The translations under genes and the position numbers were made by a program. A stretch of DNA of 33,356 bases from positions 1 to 33,356 of the forward strand of contig MU624665.1 in assembly GCA_025349905.2 (NCBI GenBank). Reading direction: 5' to 3'. Under the pieces are notes generated by a model. The model was not told the origin of the DNA. It ran no database searches and saw nothing but the letters and a program-made list of their open reading frames with translations. Positions 1 through 10,503 of the stretch are shown here, piece by piece. The DNA comes from Blastocladiella britannica. Its lineage: Eukaryota; Blastocladiomycota; Blastocladiomycetes; Blastocladiales; Blastocladiaceae. The stretch's first letter is position 1, and every line of letters starts with the position of its first letter.

Positions 1-207
1 CTTTGCTTTGTTTCATTTTTCACGAAAAAGTCAATAATAGTTCTGATTTCCCATCGCAGTGGAACTCTCAAATAAGCGAAAGTGCGCTGTTGACCATCCG
101 ATCTCGGCGAAGGCTCTTGCTTTTGGAACCGGATTGCTGCTCTCGCAATACCCCAAAAAAGCGAATTGTAAAACAAGAAAATAGTTGCAAGTCAAAAAAG
201 AGTTGAC

Positions 208-3200
208 ATGATCTCGCACTTCCTCGTGGCGGCCTTTCTCGCCGTCCTCACCGTCCTCGCTGCGCTCGCAGTCGACACTACTGCAACTACCGCAAGTTTG
301 TCGCTTGTGTTTGTCAACTCGATCGACGATCTGGTCACAGGGGTCACGGTCGGCACCACCACCTATGGCGGGTACGCGCGCATGAAGACCGGCATGGACA
401 CGCTTGAGGCGGCGGCCCCTACCGGATCCACGACCTTGCGCGTTGTAGGTGGGAACATTCTCGGCACCACACTGTTCACGCAGACGTTTCGCGGGACCGC
501 CGAGCAGCAGTTACTGGGCCAGCTTGGGATTTCGGTGGTGGGCATGTCGACGCACGACATGTTCACGACGCTGGATCTGCTGGGATCCAATTTCTTTGCG
601 GGAGCGCCGTTCCAGCTCGCGTGCTCGGACTGCGTGGTTCCCTATGGACACCCGCTGGCACCGGCGATTAACCCGTACGTCATTCGCGTGATCAATGGCG
701 TCCGAGTCGCCTTCGTCTCGTTTCACCCGGCCGAGCAGTGTGCCAAAGGTACCTTCATATTTTTTTGTTACTTGAAGTTGGAAATTTGGTATTGATCCAT
801 ACAAAAATAGTCAACACCTGCACCGCCAATGGCAAGACCGTCTTCCAGATAATTCCCAACTGGATCCAGTACACCGTCAACATGGCGCGGGTCGCGGGGG
901 GAGCCGACTTTGTGATCGCTCTTGGCGCCGCCAACAACGACGCGATTGCGATCGATGTGGCCAATGCGGCGTTGTACACGGGCTTGGACCTGATCTTCTC
1001 ATACGACACGGTAGCGACGATCGCTACGCCCATTACAGTTGGCAACACCACCGTATGGAACGTGTGGAGCCAAGCCGGCGCCGAAATCGCCCGGCTCGAT
1101 CTGCAGCTGACCCCCGGCATCCCGATGGTAGTGGCTGGGTCGGCCAAGCTGCGGACGGTCGCGTGCGCCAACGACGCATCCCCGACGGCCGGGTGCACGG
1201 TCAGCGACCCAGCGGTGGTCGCCACCATCGCAGGGTACAACACACAAATGTCGGCGTTCACCAGCACCGTGATTGGGACCAACCCGACGCTGCTCAACCG
1301 CACCGACTGCTTGAACGCCGAGTGCTCCCTCGGCAACTTTGCCACGTCGGCGCTCATGTGGGCTGCGGGCCAGCGGTGCGATTACGCGCTCGTCAACCAA
1401 GGGATGGCGCCGACCAACTTGCCCGCGGGACCCTCGACCGTCGGACAAGTGCGCGCGGTGGCACCGTTTGGAAACTCGCTGGCGGCCGCCGACGTGTACG
1501 GCCGCGATCTCGTCGACGCACTCAACAATGGCCTCTCGCGCGCGGGTCTCTCGTCGGGCCGGTTCCCACAGATCTCGAACATGCGCATCAAGTATAACCC
1601 GACACGTTCATGGTTTAAAGTGGACGCGACCGGATACGGCATGCGGTTGGAGTCGCTGCTCATGTGGAACAAGACCACCCAGATCTTTGAGGACGTGGTC
1701 ATGGACCGTGTATACCGCATGTGCATCAACGACTACATGCTAGGATACGTATTTTTTTTGTATAGAGTGCCATGTATTTTAGACTGACACACCTATTGTG
1801 CTCGATCTGTAAATACAGGTGGCGATGGGTACGTCCAATTCAAAAAGGCAATCCAGTCTGAAGTCCTAGGCCAACAGATTGTCGACGCGCTGCTGTCGTA
1901 CATTCCGTCGCTTCCAGGCGCCACCATCACGGCGGTGGTCGATGGACGTATTACACCCGACACTACCAGCGAGGGAACACTGGTGGGTGCATGCACGTAT
2001 CCGACGCTGGTCCGCGCCGCCGCGACGGGAACGCTGGTGGATCTGTGCGGCAATGGGCGCCGCGCCACGTCTAACGTCACGTTCCTGATTACGCCCAGCA
2101 TGTCGAGCACGGTGATGAGCGTGGATCTGACATTGTCGGGTTTACCGGCACTCGCCGCCGACGGGTCCGACTATTTGGTCATCTTTACAGGGTCGCAAGT
2201 TTCGGGCACTCCGTACTCGATGGTGGTGAATGGCACGCAGCGGCTGGCCAATTTCACTGGCATCAACGGCGGGTACCCGGCGACAATGTCAGTGACGGGC
2301 TCAACGGTCCTGGTCCAGTACGTGTCGTCATCCGAACGGTTCGGCCAGGGCCTCAGTGTCGCGTACACGGCGCAACCAACGTGTCCGCTTGGGTACGCGT
2401 CGTCCGGGTCGACGTGTTCGCCGTGTGCGGCCGGCACGTTCCGCGACGCGTCCGCGACCGAGTGCACGGCCTGTGCGGCGGGATCGTACGCGCCGTACGC
2501 GGCGTCGCCGTCGTGCAAGACATGCGCCAAGCCGCACTACTGCCCGGTGGCCGGTCTAGCCGCCACCGCCGAGTGCGACGCCACCCAAGGGTTCGTGTGG
2601 ACGTCCCCCTCGACGTGTGTGTGCCCGACGGGGACCGTGCGCACCGCCGCCGGGTGCGTGGTCGGGTCCGACTCGGGCGCCACCGTGACGTGGTCGACGG
2701 TCGCCAGTGGCGGGTTCATTGCATTGATGCTGGTGTTTGGCGCTGTGTGGTACCGCCGGCGAGTCCGTGTATTACGCGACCAGGCGATGGGCCGGCGCCG
2801 GTTGCGCAAGATCCGCGTCAATTCACGCAAGCGCCAGATCTACGCCGACTTGGGCCAGTGCGCGTTCTTTGTGCTCTTGGACTGCGCGGAGATTATCTTG
2901 GACTGGTACACGTTTGCGTCGTTTGATTCGGCCGACGGGGATACGTTTAAGCTCGTATACGCTGGCATTGTACGTGCACTTATCCCGCTAAAAAGTACGG
3001 CACTCACCGAAATAGGACACTGTATAGGCGATTCTGGGCACGACCATTGTCATCATTTCAATCATCATGCGCATCCAATTCGCGCACCGGCTGTACGAAA
3101 TCGCCACAGAAGGGATCGAAGTACTTCAGAACGCAAAGAAGCGCGGGATTCGTAACCTGTTCCGCGGTGGCGACAAGGCCACTCGTACTGGGCCCGGAGT

Positions 3201-4184
3201 CGAGGCTGGGACCCCACTGGGTGTCAGGCCACCCGCGACTCCCACGTCGCCTACCCCACTCCTGGGACATCAAGCAGCGGGGGACACGCCCAACTCGCCT
3301 GACTCGCCTGCACATGCTGTACAGCCTCTGATGAGTCAAGGAGCGACCGCAGTCGCGACAGTAGGAGCAGCATCACCTCCACCACCACACGAGGAGAGCA
3401 ACTTGGTGGGACTGAAGCACTCCCTGTTTACAAAGTCGGCGTCAATTCACTTGAACATGGTACCTCATCCTTATTGGGAAGGCACCCTCTCGTACTAATA
3501 CAAAACAAACAAAAGAACTCGCTCTCAAGCGACCCGGAATTTGTCGAAATGGTACGCAAGATGCACGTTCTGCGCCAAGAACTGCAGCACGCGCGGTACG
3601 TAGCGTTACCGGGCATCATCAAGTCCTTGCCAATGGTGGTTGCCGACGCGTACAAGTCGCTGAGCCACGCAACATCGCCTACCAAATCGGTTCTGATCCT
3701 CGGCGCGTTCGGGTCTGCGGTGATGGCGCTGACGTTCAACTTGCACGTGGTGTTCGAGTGGCCGGGCCATCTCAACGAGTACTTGAAACTCAAGGTGCTG
3801 GTGGACAAGAAACTGAAGGAGGAGGGCGTGGCGCGGGTGTCGAAAGGGTCCGAGGGCGTCACATCGCGCCAGTTTGGGACGTTGGGCGGGGTACCAGTTG
3901 GCCCGCCGCCCGTGCAGCCTGCGCATATTCCAGGACTGCCTGACGAGCCTCATCGGACGCCGGGGGGAGAGGCCAGTGGCGCTGAGAACTCGCATCACAT
4001 TGAACAGGATCCAGCCGGAGGGGTGGGCAATCCTCAACCAATGTCGCCTTTGGTGTCGGACGGGCAAGGACCTGTGACGACAGCTACAACTGCTACCCCT
4101 GCTGCCCCGGTGGAGAATCCGACGCGGCGGGCGCGCCTCAAGTTCACCGAGCCGGCAAACTTGCACGAGGACTCGCAGGAATAG
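208..4184 (+). CDS. Membrane protein with degenerate 5'-nucleotidase-like ectodomain, Cys-rich module and C-terminal TM helices
   Basis: Exons 208-748, 811-1743, 1819-2969, 3028-3459 and 3516-4184 give 1241 aa. Residues 1-22 form a signal peptide, which supports this ATG. Residues 30-640 follow the 5'-nucleotidase/UshA layout; the C-terminal half is clear (PFGN, GRFPQISN, then GGDGY across intron 2). The N-terminal metallophosphatase motifs are eroded: DxH reads S-I-D (38-40), GD reads GN (82-83), the GNHE Asn is lost, and the LxH and GHxH blocks lack their His. About 678-772 is a Cys-rich ephrin-receptor-like region with CSPC, CTAC and CKTC. Membrane helices lie near 784-806, 841-858, 871-890 and possibly 1077-1095, followed by a polar Pro/Thr-rich tail. 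It is probably a surface receptor or scaffold rather than a nucleotidase; the ligand is unknown. The intron 2 donor is non-canonical (see findings). Sure of the fold, unsure of function. Confidence 0.8.
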
Positions 4185-4229
4185 TTAACCTCCCTCATGC
4201 TCTGGACCTAGAAATATATTGAATACATT

Positions 4230-7200
4230 TTACTCCGCCAGATCGTACTCGGCCTCAAACGCAATCGAATTCATCAGCCGCATACTCATCTCACGCGACA
4301 CCTTGAGCTCGTTGTAGTGCATCAGGATCCGGTACTGGTCCAGCCCGACCACCACCGGCAGCATCCGAGCAAAGCACTCGGCCGACATTCCCAGCAACTC
4401 GGCGATCGAAGTCGACGGCACCCAGCCCGCCTCAGCCGTGACGGTGCCCGAGGGTGACGTCGACGTCGATGTAGCGGCGGTGGCCTTTGGAGGCTGCCAG
4501 GCGATGGTCAATGCGCCGTCTGAGACAGAGTACGAGACGTTGATCGCCACGACCGCTGCCACGTCCCCGCGCGTCCATGCCGTAAACTCGGGCCGGTGCC
4601 GCGCCTTCAATACCATTACGTTAAATTCGACGCCATCGTCCCCAATCATCGCAACCATCGTCCCAGTCACCGATGTCGCCAACTGGGCAAGGGTGTCGAT
4701 CGGCAGGACCGCGGTCGCGACCGGCGTCAACATGACCGCCTCGTACTCGCCGTGCGTGTGGTACAGCAGCATCTGGGGCGGCTTTTGCTCCGACCCGTTG
4801 CCGTAAAAATTGTTGTTCTTGTAGTCAGGGAGTCGCCACCCGACGCTTTGGGGGCCGGGGCCAAAGTTGAACATGGTCTGGAACATGTAGTCGGGTTGGT
4901 TGAGCAGGGTAAAGTAAGTAGGCGCAACCAGATCCGAGAACGTCCACTGAGGGGATAATGGCTTGGCAAGGGCCGTGGGCTTGCTATTCCAGGCCGAGGG
5001 TAGCGGAAGCGCGTATCCCTTGCCCTGCTCAAGAGACGTGCCAATGACGACGGAGCCGTGCTCGTGCGGCGCGTGGTCGGTGTCGAGTTCCACCCACACG
5101 TTTGTCAGCACCAGAGAGATTGCCTTAATATTTAGATTCGTTGTGAGTACCTCTGGTCTGAAATGAAACAACAAAAATGAGGACGAACGGGGAACCAAAT
5201 CTCATTGCGGTCGATACCACGGTAAGCAACATAGGACTTGCCCGAAGGAGGTGTGATCGAGATCGTGCCCGCGTCCAAGTCCAGCGTGCAAGTCACCCAC
5301 TTGCCCCCAGTCCACGGCTCTGTCGGCTTGGCCGGTTGTTCCTAACCATTCCCACAAAGAGTGAGATTCATGCCAAACACCGAAAAAAAGGGAAAGAAAT
5401 ACCCCATCAGCAATCGGCCGAGCGCCGCCACTGCCCCCGCCAATCAAGTACGCGCGCGGATCCACGGCCGCAAACTCGTGCCGCAAACTGGGCCGCGGGG
5501 TCCACCCAGCGCGTGCAAACCCGATATGCACCGCCTCGTGGTCGCTGTCGGACATGAGCACTCGGAACCGCCACTGACCGCTGCCCGAGACTCCGACCGA
5601 GCCCATGGCAGTCTGTGCCGACCAAGAATTGGTGGAGAGGCATTGCGGCATTGATTCGCAAATCTCGAGCGTGGACTCGCATCCGGGGGTCGCCACCATC
5701 CGCGTCCGCATGACGGTTGGGCCCTCTAAGACGGGCGTCGATCCAACTGCTCCGGTGTGTGCGAGCACGCGGCGGTGCAGGCCAGGAATGTGCTTCTTTT
5801 CGGGGTCCGGGTCGGAAACAAAAAGGGAAACTGCGGAAGCGTGCAGAACGTCATGGTATGTGGTCAAGCACTCGGCAGGAGGCAGATGGTGGATGACCTG
5901 CACGAAATCGGCCAGGGGGAATGCCACGCCTTTTGTTATTGTTGTTAATATGACGTCGGCACGCAGGTAAAAAAAAAATTTGGACAAACAAACCAGTGAT
6001 CAAGTGCACGAGAAACAATCGGCCAGGCAGCTCCTGCTTGATCAGTCCTTTACGCAAGTCCTCGTACTGGAACATGCCGACGCAGAGCTGGCTGAGCGCC
6101 TTGACGAGCTGGAACCACGCCACGCGGAACGACACCAGCGACTTTTCAGTCGGCTGCGCCTCGGGTGGCGCCGACTTGGCCTTTCCGCTCTTTTGCGCGG
6201 CTTGGATCCGTGCGCAAGTGGTGGAAAGTCCACGGTGAAAGTAAATGGCGCCCGTAGCGTCATTGTGCAATGTGCCAATGAACCACACTGCCTGGCGGGC
6301 AATCATGCCCAGCTCGAACGCGTGCCGCGCCGCCAGCTTGGCGTACAGCTCGGCGTTGCCAATGCACGACTGGAGCGCGCGCACCAGCGCAATGAGTTTG
6401 CGGTGCATCTCGATAAACGACAGCAGCTGCACTGGGTTGATATCCTTGGTAGCAGTGGGGGCGGCGGTGGCAGTGTACAACTTGTTGAGCAGGTCGCGGG
6501 CCTCCGGGATACGGATTTGCAGGTTGTGCAGCAGCACCTGGGACACCGACGCGTGCATGGCGTCGGCAGTGATTTTCCCTCGATTCAGTAGTACCAGCAG
6601 CGCGGTGGTGGCGTCCAACACGTGGTCGGCCGACGACGACTGCAGCAGGCACTTGCGCAGCGCGTCAAAGAGTCCGCGCGTCAGCAGTGAGTCCAAGATG
6701 GCTTCGGGCACGCGCCCTCCAATCACGCGCGCCACCACTCGCAGTCCGATCTCCATGATACTGGCGTCGCCCGCCGTCACCATTTTGACCACCGTGTCCT
6801 GGGTCTTTTCCGACCCCAGCACCCCGAGATCCTTGATCTGGGTGGTGGTCGGCATCGGCTTTCCGAGCGCAAACCGGTGCTGGGTGTCGAGCCGAATCAG
6901 CTGCCACAGCAGTTTGGCCGCCACCGGCTCGGCCGCCGCCAGCTTGGTCACGTGTGGAAGCAGGCCTGAGGACACCACGCGAGTGACCGAAAACCCGACC
7001 TCGAGCAGTTGCCCGAGCAACACCATCGCCAGCACTTTTAGACCCGAGCTGCCGTACACGATGCACGGCTGCAGGGACTTGAGCACGTCAGATTCGAGCA
7101 GTTGCACCGACACCTCATCTGACGCCGTGCAGAGCACCGTGAGGCACATGAGCGCGTTCTGCGCCTTGCTGTACCCGTCGTGAGCAATCAGGCCGAGCAC

Positions 7201-8444
7201 CGTGGGAGCAACGAACGGGCGTTTGACGAGCTCGTCCACGTACATGCCTTTAAGCATTTCTTATGTTAACACATTGAGGTGAGAGGAGAGAAAATTGAAG
7301 GATACCGTGCTTGGCCATGGCGCTAATGAGGGTCAGGGCCCGAATTTGGCCATGCTCCGTCAACAGGAGGGCGCACGCGAGGGAGACGGCCTTGAACTGG
7401 GCAAAATCGCCAAGAATTTGTTTGGCCTCGGCGTCCGTGGCGAGCTCGATCATGTTCTGTTTGTCCATAACCAAGAAAAGTTGGGGTTTGCTCGTCCAAC
7501 AATAATTCCAGAAAAAAAAAGTACTTGAATAACGTAGCTGGCCATGACTTCCAGATCGCGAATCAAAAAGTTGTTGCGCCAAAACTGGCATGCGACAATA
7601 TGCAAGTTGTGCTCCTGCAACGAGTCACGCAAGCTGCCTGTATAGCGTTTGTGTGTTAACGTCCATCAATAGGAAGATCGTAAAACGACAACGGACCGCA
7701 TTGCGAGAATTGATGGAGAATGCCAATCGAGTAGTACACGAGGCCATGCGGGCACTGGTCCTGGCTGAGCAAGATGGCCAGCAGCTCGGGGACCAGACCG
7801 CAGGTGGCCACCATCAGGCGGCGGTCGACATCGTTGAAGATGATGCGGTAAATAGCTTGCGCGCAGTGCTGGCGGACGCGGTCGGAGGTGGAGGACTTGA
7901 GCTGTTTGCCGAGCAGAAACAGCGCGCCATTTTCGGCGAGACGCGCCTTATTGAGTTCTATGTTATACTGGTGAGGACAACCATTTGGTAAAATTAAGCA
8001 AATAAGTACCATCGCGAGATAGCTCGGCAATGATGGCGCTGGCCATGTACTGCTCGGGCTCGGTGGCGCCGTGCTGGCCGTCCAGCGTGTCCATGAGCCG
8101 CGACTTGTACGAGCCGACGAGCGCCAGTTCCGTCAGTTTTTCGATGGCTCTGTTATACAATGGATGTGAGTTGGATATATATTGACATCGACGAGATGAT
8201 GCGTACTTGTTGCGCAATTTGGGGTCAGCGGACGCGAGCAAGGCCTCATATTCGTCCAGATCGCGTTCTGTGAGTCGTTGTTGGTGAGTGTCAAGCTTAA
8301 GAAAACCAAATAGTGATAGATACCAGTCAGCCCGCCGCGGAGTCCGACATTGTCGAGGGCACGCGCATCGGCGTGTCGTTTGGCCGAGAGCACGGCGGCA
8401 AGGGCCGTTGCGAGGGCCACTGCGGGCACTGCAATTCGTGACAT
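4230..8444 (-). CDS. Membrane-anchored armadillo-repeat protein with C-terminal SPRY domain
   Basis: Ten exons in minus order: 8444-8324, 8267-8207, 8149-8010, 7957-7697, 7637-7525, 7456-7306, 7259-5994, 5929-5403, 5341-5189 and 5150-4230, giving 1237 aa. All phases agree. The N-terminus (residues 4-21, Ala/Val/Leu-rich) looks like a signal anchor. About 50-560 is helical with armadillo/HEAT-like repeats (for example AIEKLTELALVGSYK and VRQHCAQAIYRIIFNDVD). About 755-960 is a B30.2/SPRY domain, with VHIGFARAGW, an AYLIGGG turn and WVTCTLDLDAGTISI as the core strands. The last 270 residues match nothing I recognise. Armadillo and SPRY are both protein-binding folds, so an adaptor role on a membrane is inferred. 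The last intron (5188-5151) is only 38 nt with a CAGAG acceptor; it is the weakest joint. It ends 45 nt from the convergent upstream gene. Confidence 0.78.
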
Positions 8445-8540
8445 ATAAGGGTTTGATTTGGTCGAAGGGAAGAGTCAGCCTCCACAAAAGTCCCCCTTCA
8501 AAGCAAAGTCCAAGGAACGCCACAGCATAAACGAGAAAAA
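8445..8540. promoter_or_regulatory. Short divergent promoter region
   Basis: Only 96 nt separate the start codons of the armadillo-SPRY gene (minus) and the disordered protein gene (plus), so both 5' UTRs and their control elements must share or overlap this stretch. No clear TATA or CCAAT box is seen. The plus side ends in an A-rich stretch just before its ATG. Confidence 0.5.
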
Positions 8541-9185
8541 ATGGAGAAGCTGACATCCCTGGCCGTACCCCACGCCGCCGCCGGTTCCTCCTCGCCTGCC
8601 GCCGCCCGCGCCCCGAGCCCGCTCAGACGCGCGCCCACCACCCCGATCGACGCAAACGGCCGCCCCTACTCGACACACGTCCCCTCTGTCTCGTCCGACG
8701 GCCTGGTCGGCGTTGCGGTGGGTTTTGTCGCGGCCGCGGCCGAGCGCATCATGCACCCGGTCGCGGTGCCTCATGCGACGACGCCGTCCATTGCCCTGTC
8801 GTCTTCGTCGTCGTCGTCGAAAGATCACAGCACCCGTGGCCGTCCCACTACCCCCTCAGCATCACCATACGGCGGCCTGTCCCCGCCCATGGTTCCCGCC
8901 CCGATCGCGCGGTCTCCACAGCTCAAGGCGGCTATGTCGTCGGACGCGGTCGCGTTTCCGACCCTGGTGGTCGATCAGCCGACGTTGCGTGTTGGCACTC
9001 ACGGCGAGCACCTGACCACTCCCATCTCGGACACCGAGTACGCGGCGCGAGTGCGTGCTGACACGGCCAAGAACCACGAGCACCCGGTCACGGTGCTGGG
9101 CGCACTTGACGGCGCACTTCGGGTGCAGGAGATGGCCGAGCGGTCGCGGTCCAAGTCGCCCGTTCCTACTCATCGTGGGGAATGA
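8541..9185 (+). CDS. Hypothetical disordered Ser/Pro/Ala-rich protein
   Basis: Single-exon frame of 214 aa with an A-rich leader before the ATG. No known domain is recognised. The first 50 residues and about 75-130 are Ser/Pro/Ala-rich and probably disordered, with a run of seven serines near residue 88. A mildly hydrophobic stretch, GLVGVAVGFVAAAAERI (about 54-70), could be an amphipathic or membrane-touching helix. The C-terminal third is more ordered in composition and ends in an RSRSKSP tract, a typical phosphorylation or nuclear-type sequence. It lies head to head with the armadillo-SPRY gene and tail to tail (44 nt) with the thioredoxin-like gene. It could be a regulatory or adaptor protein; nothing firmer can be said. 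Its reality rests on frame length, codon bias like the neighbours and a good ATG context. Confidence 0.6.
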   Translation: MEKLTSLAVPHAAAGSSSPAAARAPSPLRRAPTTPIDANGRPYSTHVPSVSSDGLVGVAVGFVAAAAERIMHPVAVPHATTPSIALSSSSSSSKDHSTRGRPTTPSASPYGGLSPPMVPAPIARSPQLKAAMSSDAVAFPTLVVDQPTLRVGTHGEHLTTPISDTEYAARVRADTAKNHEHPVTVLGALDGALRVQEMAERSRSKSPVPTHRGE

Positions 9186-9229
9186 CTCGGTTTTTGCAAA
9201 ATGGAACGCGCGTTTATGTTAATGGGTCA

Positions 9230-10396
9230 TCAGTGCTCGTGCTTCTTGAGCGCATTCATGTCCGTCACGTTCTCCCCCGCACCAATGAATCGGAGGCCCG
9301 ACAATACCGTCACGTCGTCGCCGCCCTGGTTGTCCTCGATAAAGATCTATTTCATGAACTCGGATCAGACCAGATCAGAGTGTAAGGACGAACGAGAGAG
9401 CGTACCGAAAGCGTGTTGACCTTTTGGAACCGCACAAACATGAGCCCAGTAGCCGACTCCGGGATGAAATCGGCAGCGCCTAGCTCAATCACCTGCGTCG
9501 GTTCCACGCTGTCAACGCTGTCGAAGGACATGCCCACGCGGTTCACAAACAGCTTGATAGTCTTGGGCGCCTTGTCTATGAGTAACAATGATAATTAATA
9601 CAAAGATCAGACAGGGAATGAAGAAGGACAGCGTACCAAAGTCCTTGGCATCGAACTTGATCGAGTGCAGCTTGACCACCTGGTTGAAGGTCACATTGAT
9701 CATCAGCTGCTCGTCGGCGTCCGACTCGAGCTCGCCCTCGCCCTTGATCAGGCCCTTGATGGTGGAGGAAGCTTTTTGGTTCAGGCTGTCCAGTCAGCAG
9801 TCAGTCAGTCAGTCAGTCAGGTCCATTGCGCAAATCAGAAAAAAAAAAAAATTGAAGAATGTACCAGTCCAGCTGGGACTGATCAATGGTATCGGTCACA
9901 TCGGTAAACCCGGCAGGAATGTAAGGCGCCTTGGCCGACTGTGCGGCCACGTCCTTTTCGGCGTGCTGGCGCACCAGCATCTCCAGCTGCTGCGGGTTGG
10001 CGCCGCGCATCTCGCCGACCTTGTTGCCACTGCGGAACAGTTGGAACGTCGGCATGGCTATCCTTATCAAAATGTGAGTCTGTTGTCGACCCAATCAATA
10101 CCATGTAAGAAATATACGGTACCAGACACACCGCATGCAGCCGCCACATCCTTGAGCTGGTCCACGTCGACCTTGCAGAACGTCGACGCCTTGTATTTGT
10201 CGGACAGCGCGTCGACAAACGGCGCGATCATCTTGCATGGCCCGCACCACACGGCGTGAAAGTCCACAACCGTCTGTGCGATCAAGGCTGTTGAGTGGAC
10301 TCGAACGATATCGGACCATATTAAAAAAAAATGTACCAAGGTGGACTGGGCAATGGTCTGCTGGAATTCCTGGGCCGAGTTGATGACTTTGACCAT
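9230..10396 (-). CDS. TXNL1: Thioredoxin-like protein 1 (thioredoxin + PITH domain)
   Basis: Six exons (10396-10337, 10273-10123, 10057-9865, 9785-9637, 9575-9406, 9346-9230) give 279 aa, close to the usual size of TXNL1 (about 290). Residues 1-105 are a thioredoxin fold with the redox motif WCGPC at 29-33, the KVDVDQ strand and the cis-Pro in AMPTFQLF. About 120-279 is a PITH domain, with [16 protein letters not shown], a FVNR strand and a C-terminal [13 protein letters not shown] block. In other eukaryotes this family reduces disulfides and sits on the 26S proteasome through PITH; a cytosolic/nuclear role is inferred from that and from the lack of a targeting signal. All five introns start GTAC. 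Intron 3 carries a TCAG tandem repeat. It shares a 107-nt divergent promoter region with the IQ-protein gene. Confidence 0.93.
9792..9820. repeat. (TCAG)n / (CTGA)n tetranucleotide repeat in an intron
   Basis: About six to seven TCAG units lie inside intron 3 of the thioredoxin-PITH gene. Read on the coding (minus) strand they are tandem CTGAC/CTGACT units that end a few bases before the acceptor, so each unit resembles a branch-point sequence. Confidence 0.85.
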
Positions 10397-10503
10397 TTTT
10401 TTTTTCTTGTATTTTTTTTGCCGACGATTGATTTGTACCAACGAAAGAAAGAGACCTTTCCCATTCCTATCTTCCCCCACAATAGTAATAAGAGACGGTA
10501 ACC
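10397..10503. promoter_or_regulatory. Divergent promoter region between TXNL1-like and IQ-protein genes
   Basis: This is a 107-nt spacer between two start codons on opposite strands. It is strongly strand-biased: the part next to the thioredoxin gene is T-rich on the plus strand (A-rich before that gene's ATG), and the centre holds an A/G-rich then C-rich stretch. No TATA box is evident. Confidence 0.5.

Noticed and set aside
3..206. Short frames at the left edge
   Set aside because: They fall in the AT-richer leader of the first gene, carry no motif, and the first gene has its own signal peptide start at 208.
6245..7183. A 312-codon plus-strand frame
   Set aside because: Antisense to the armadillo exon; Ser/Thr-rich mirror composition and no motif.
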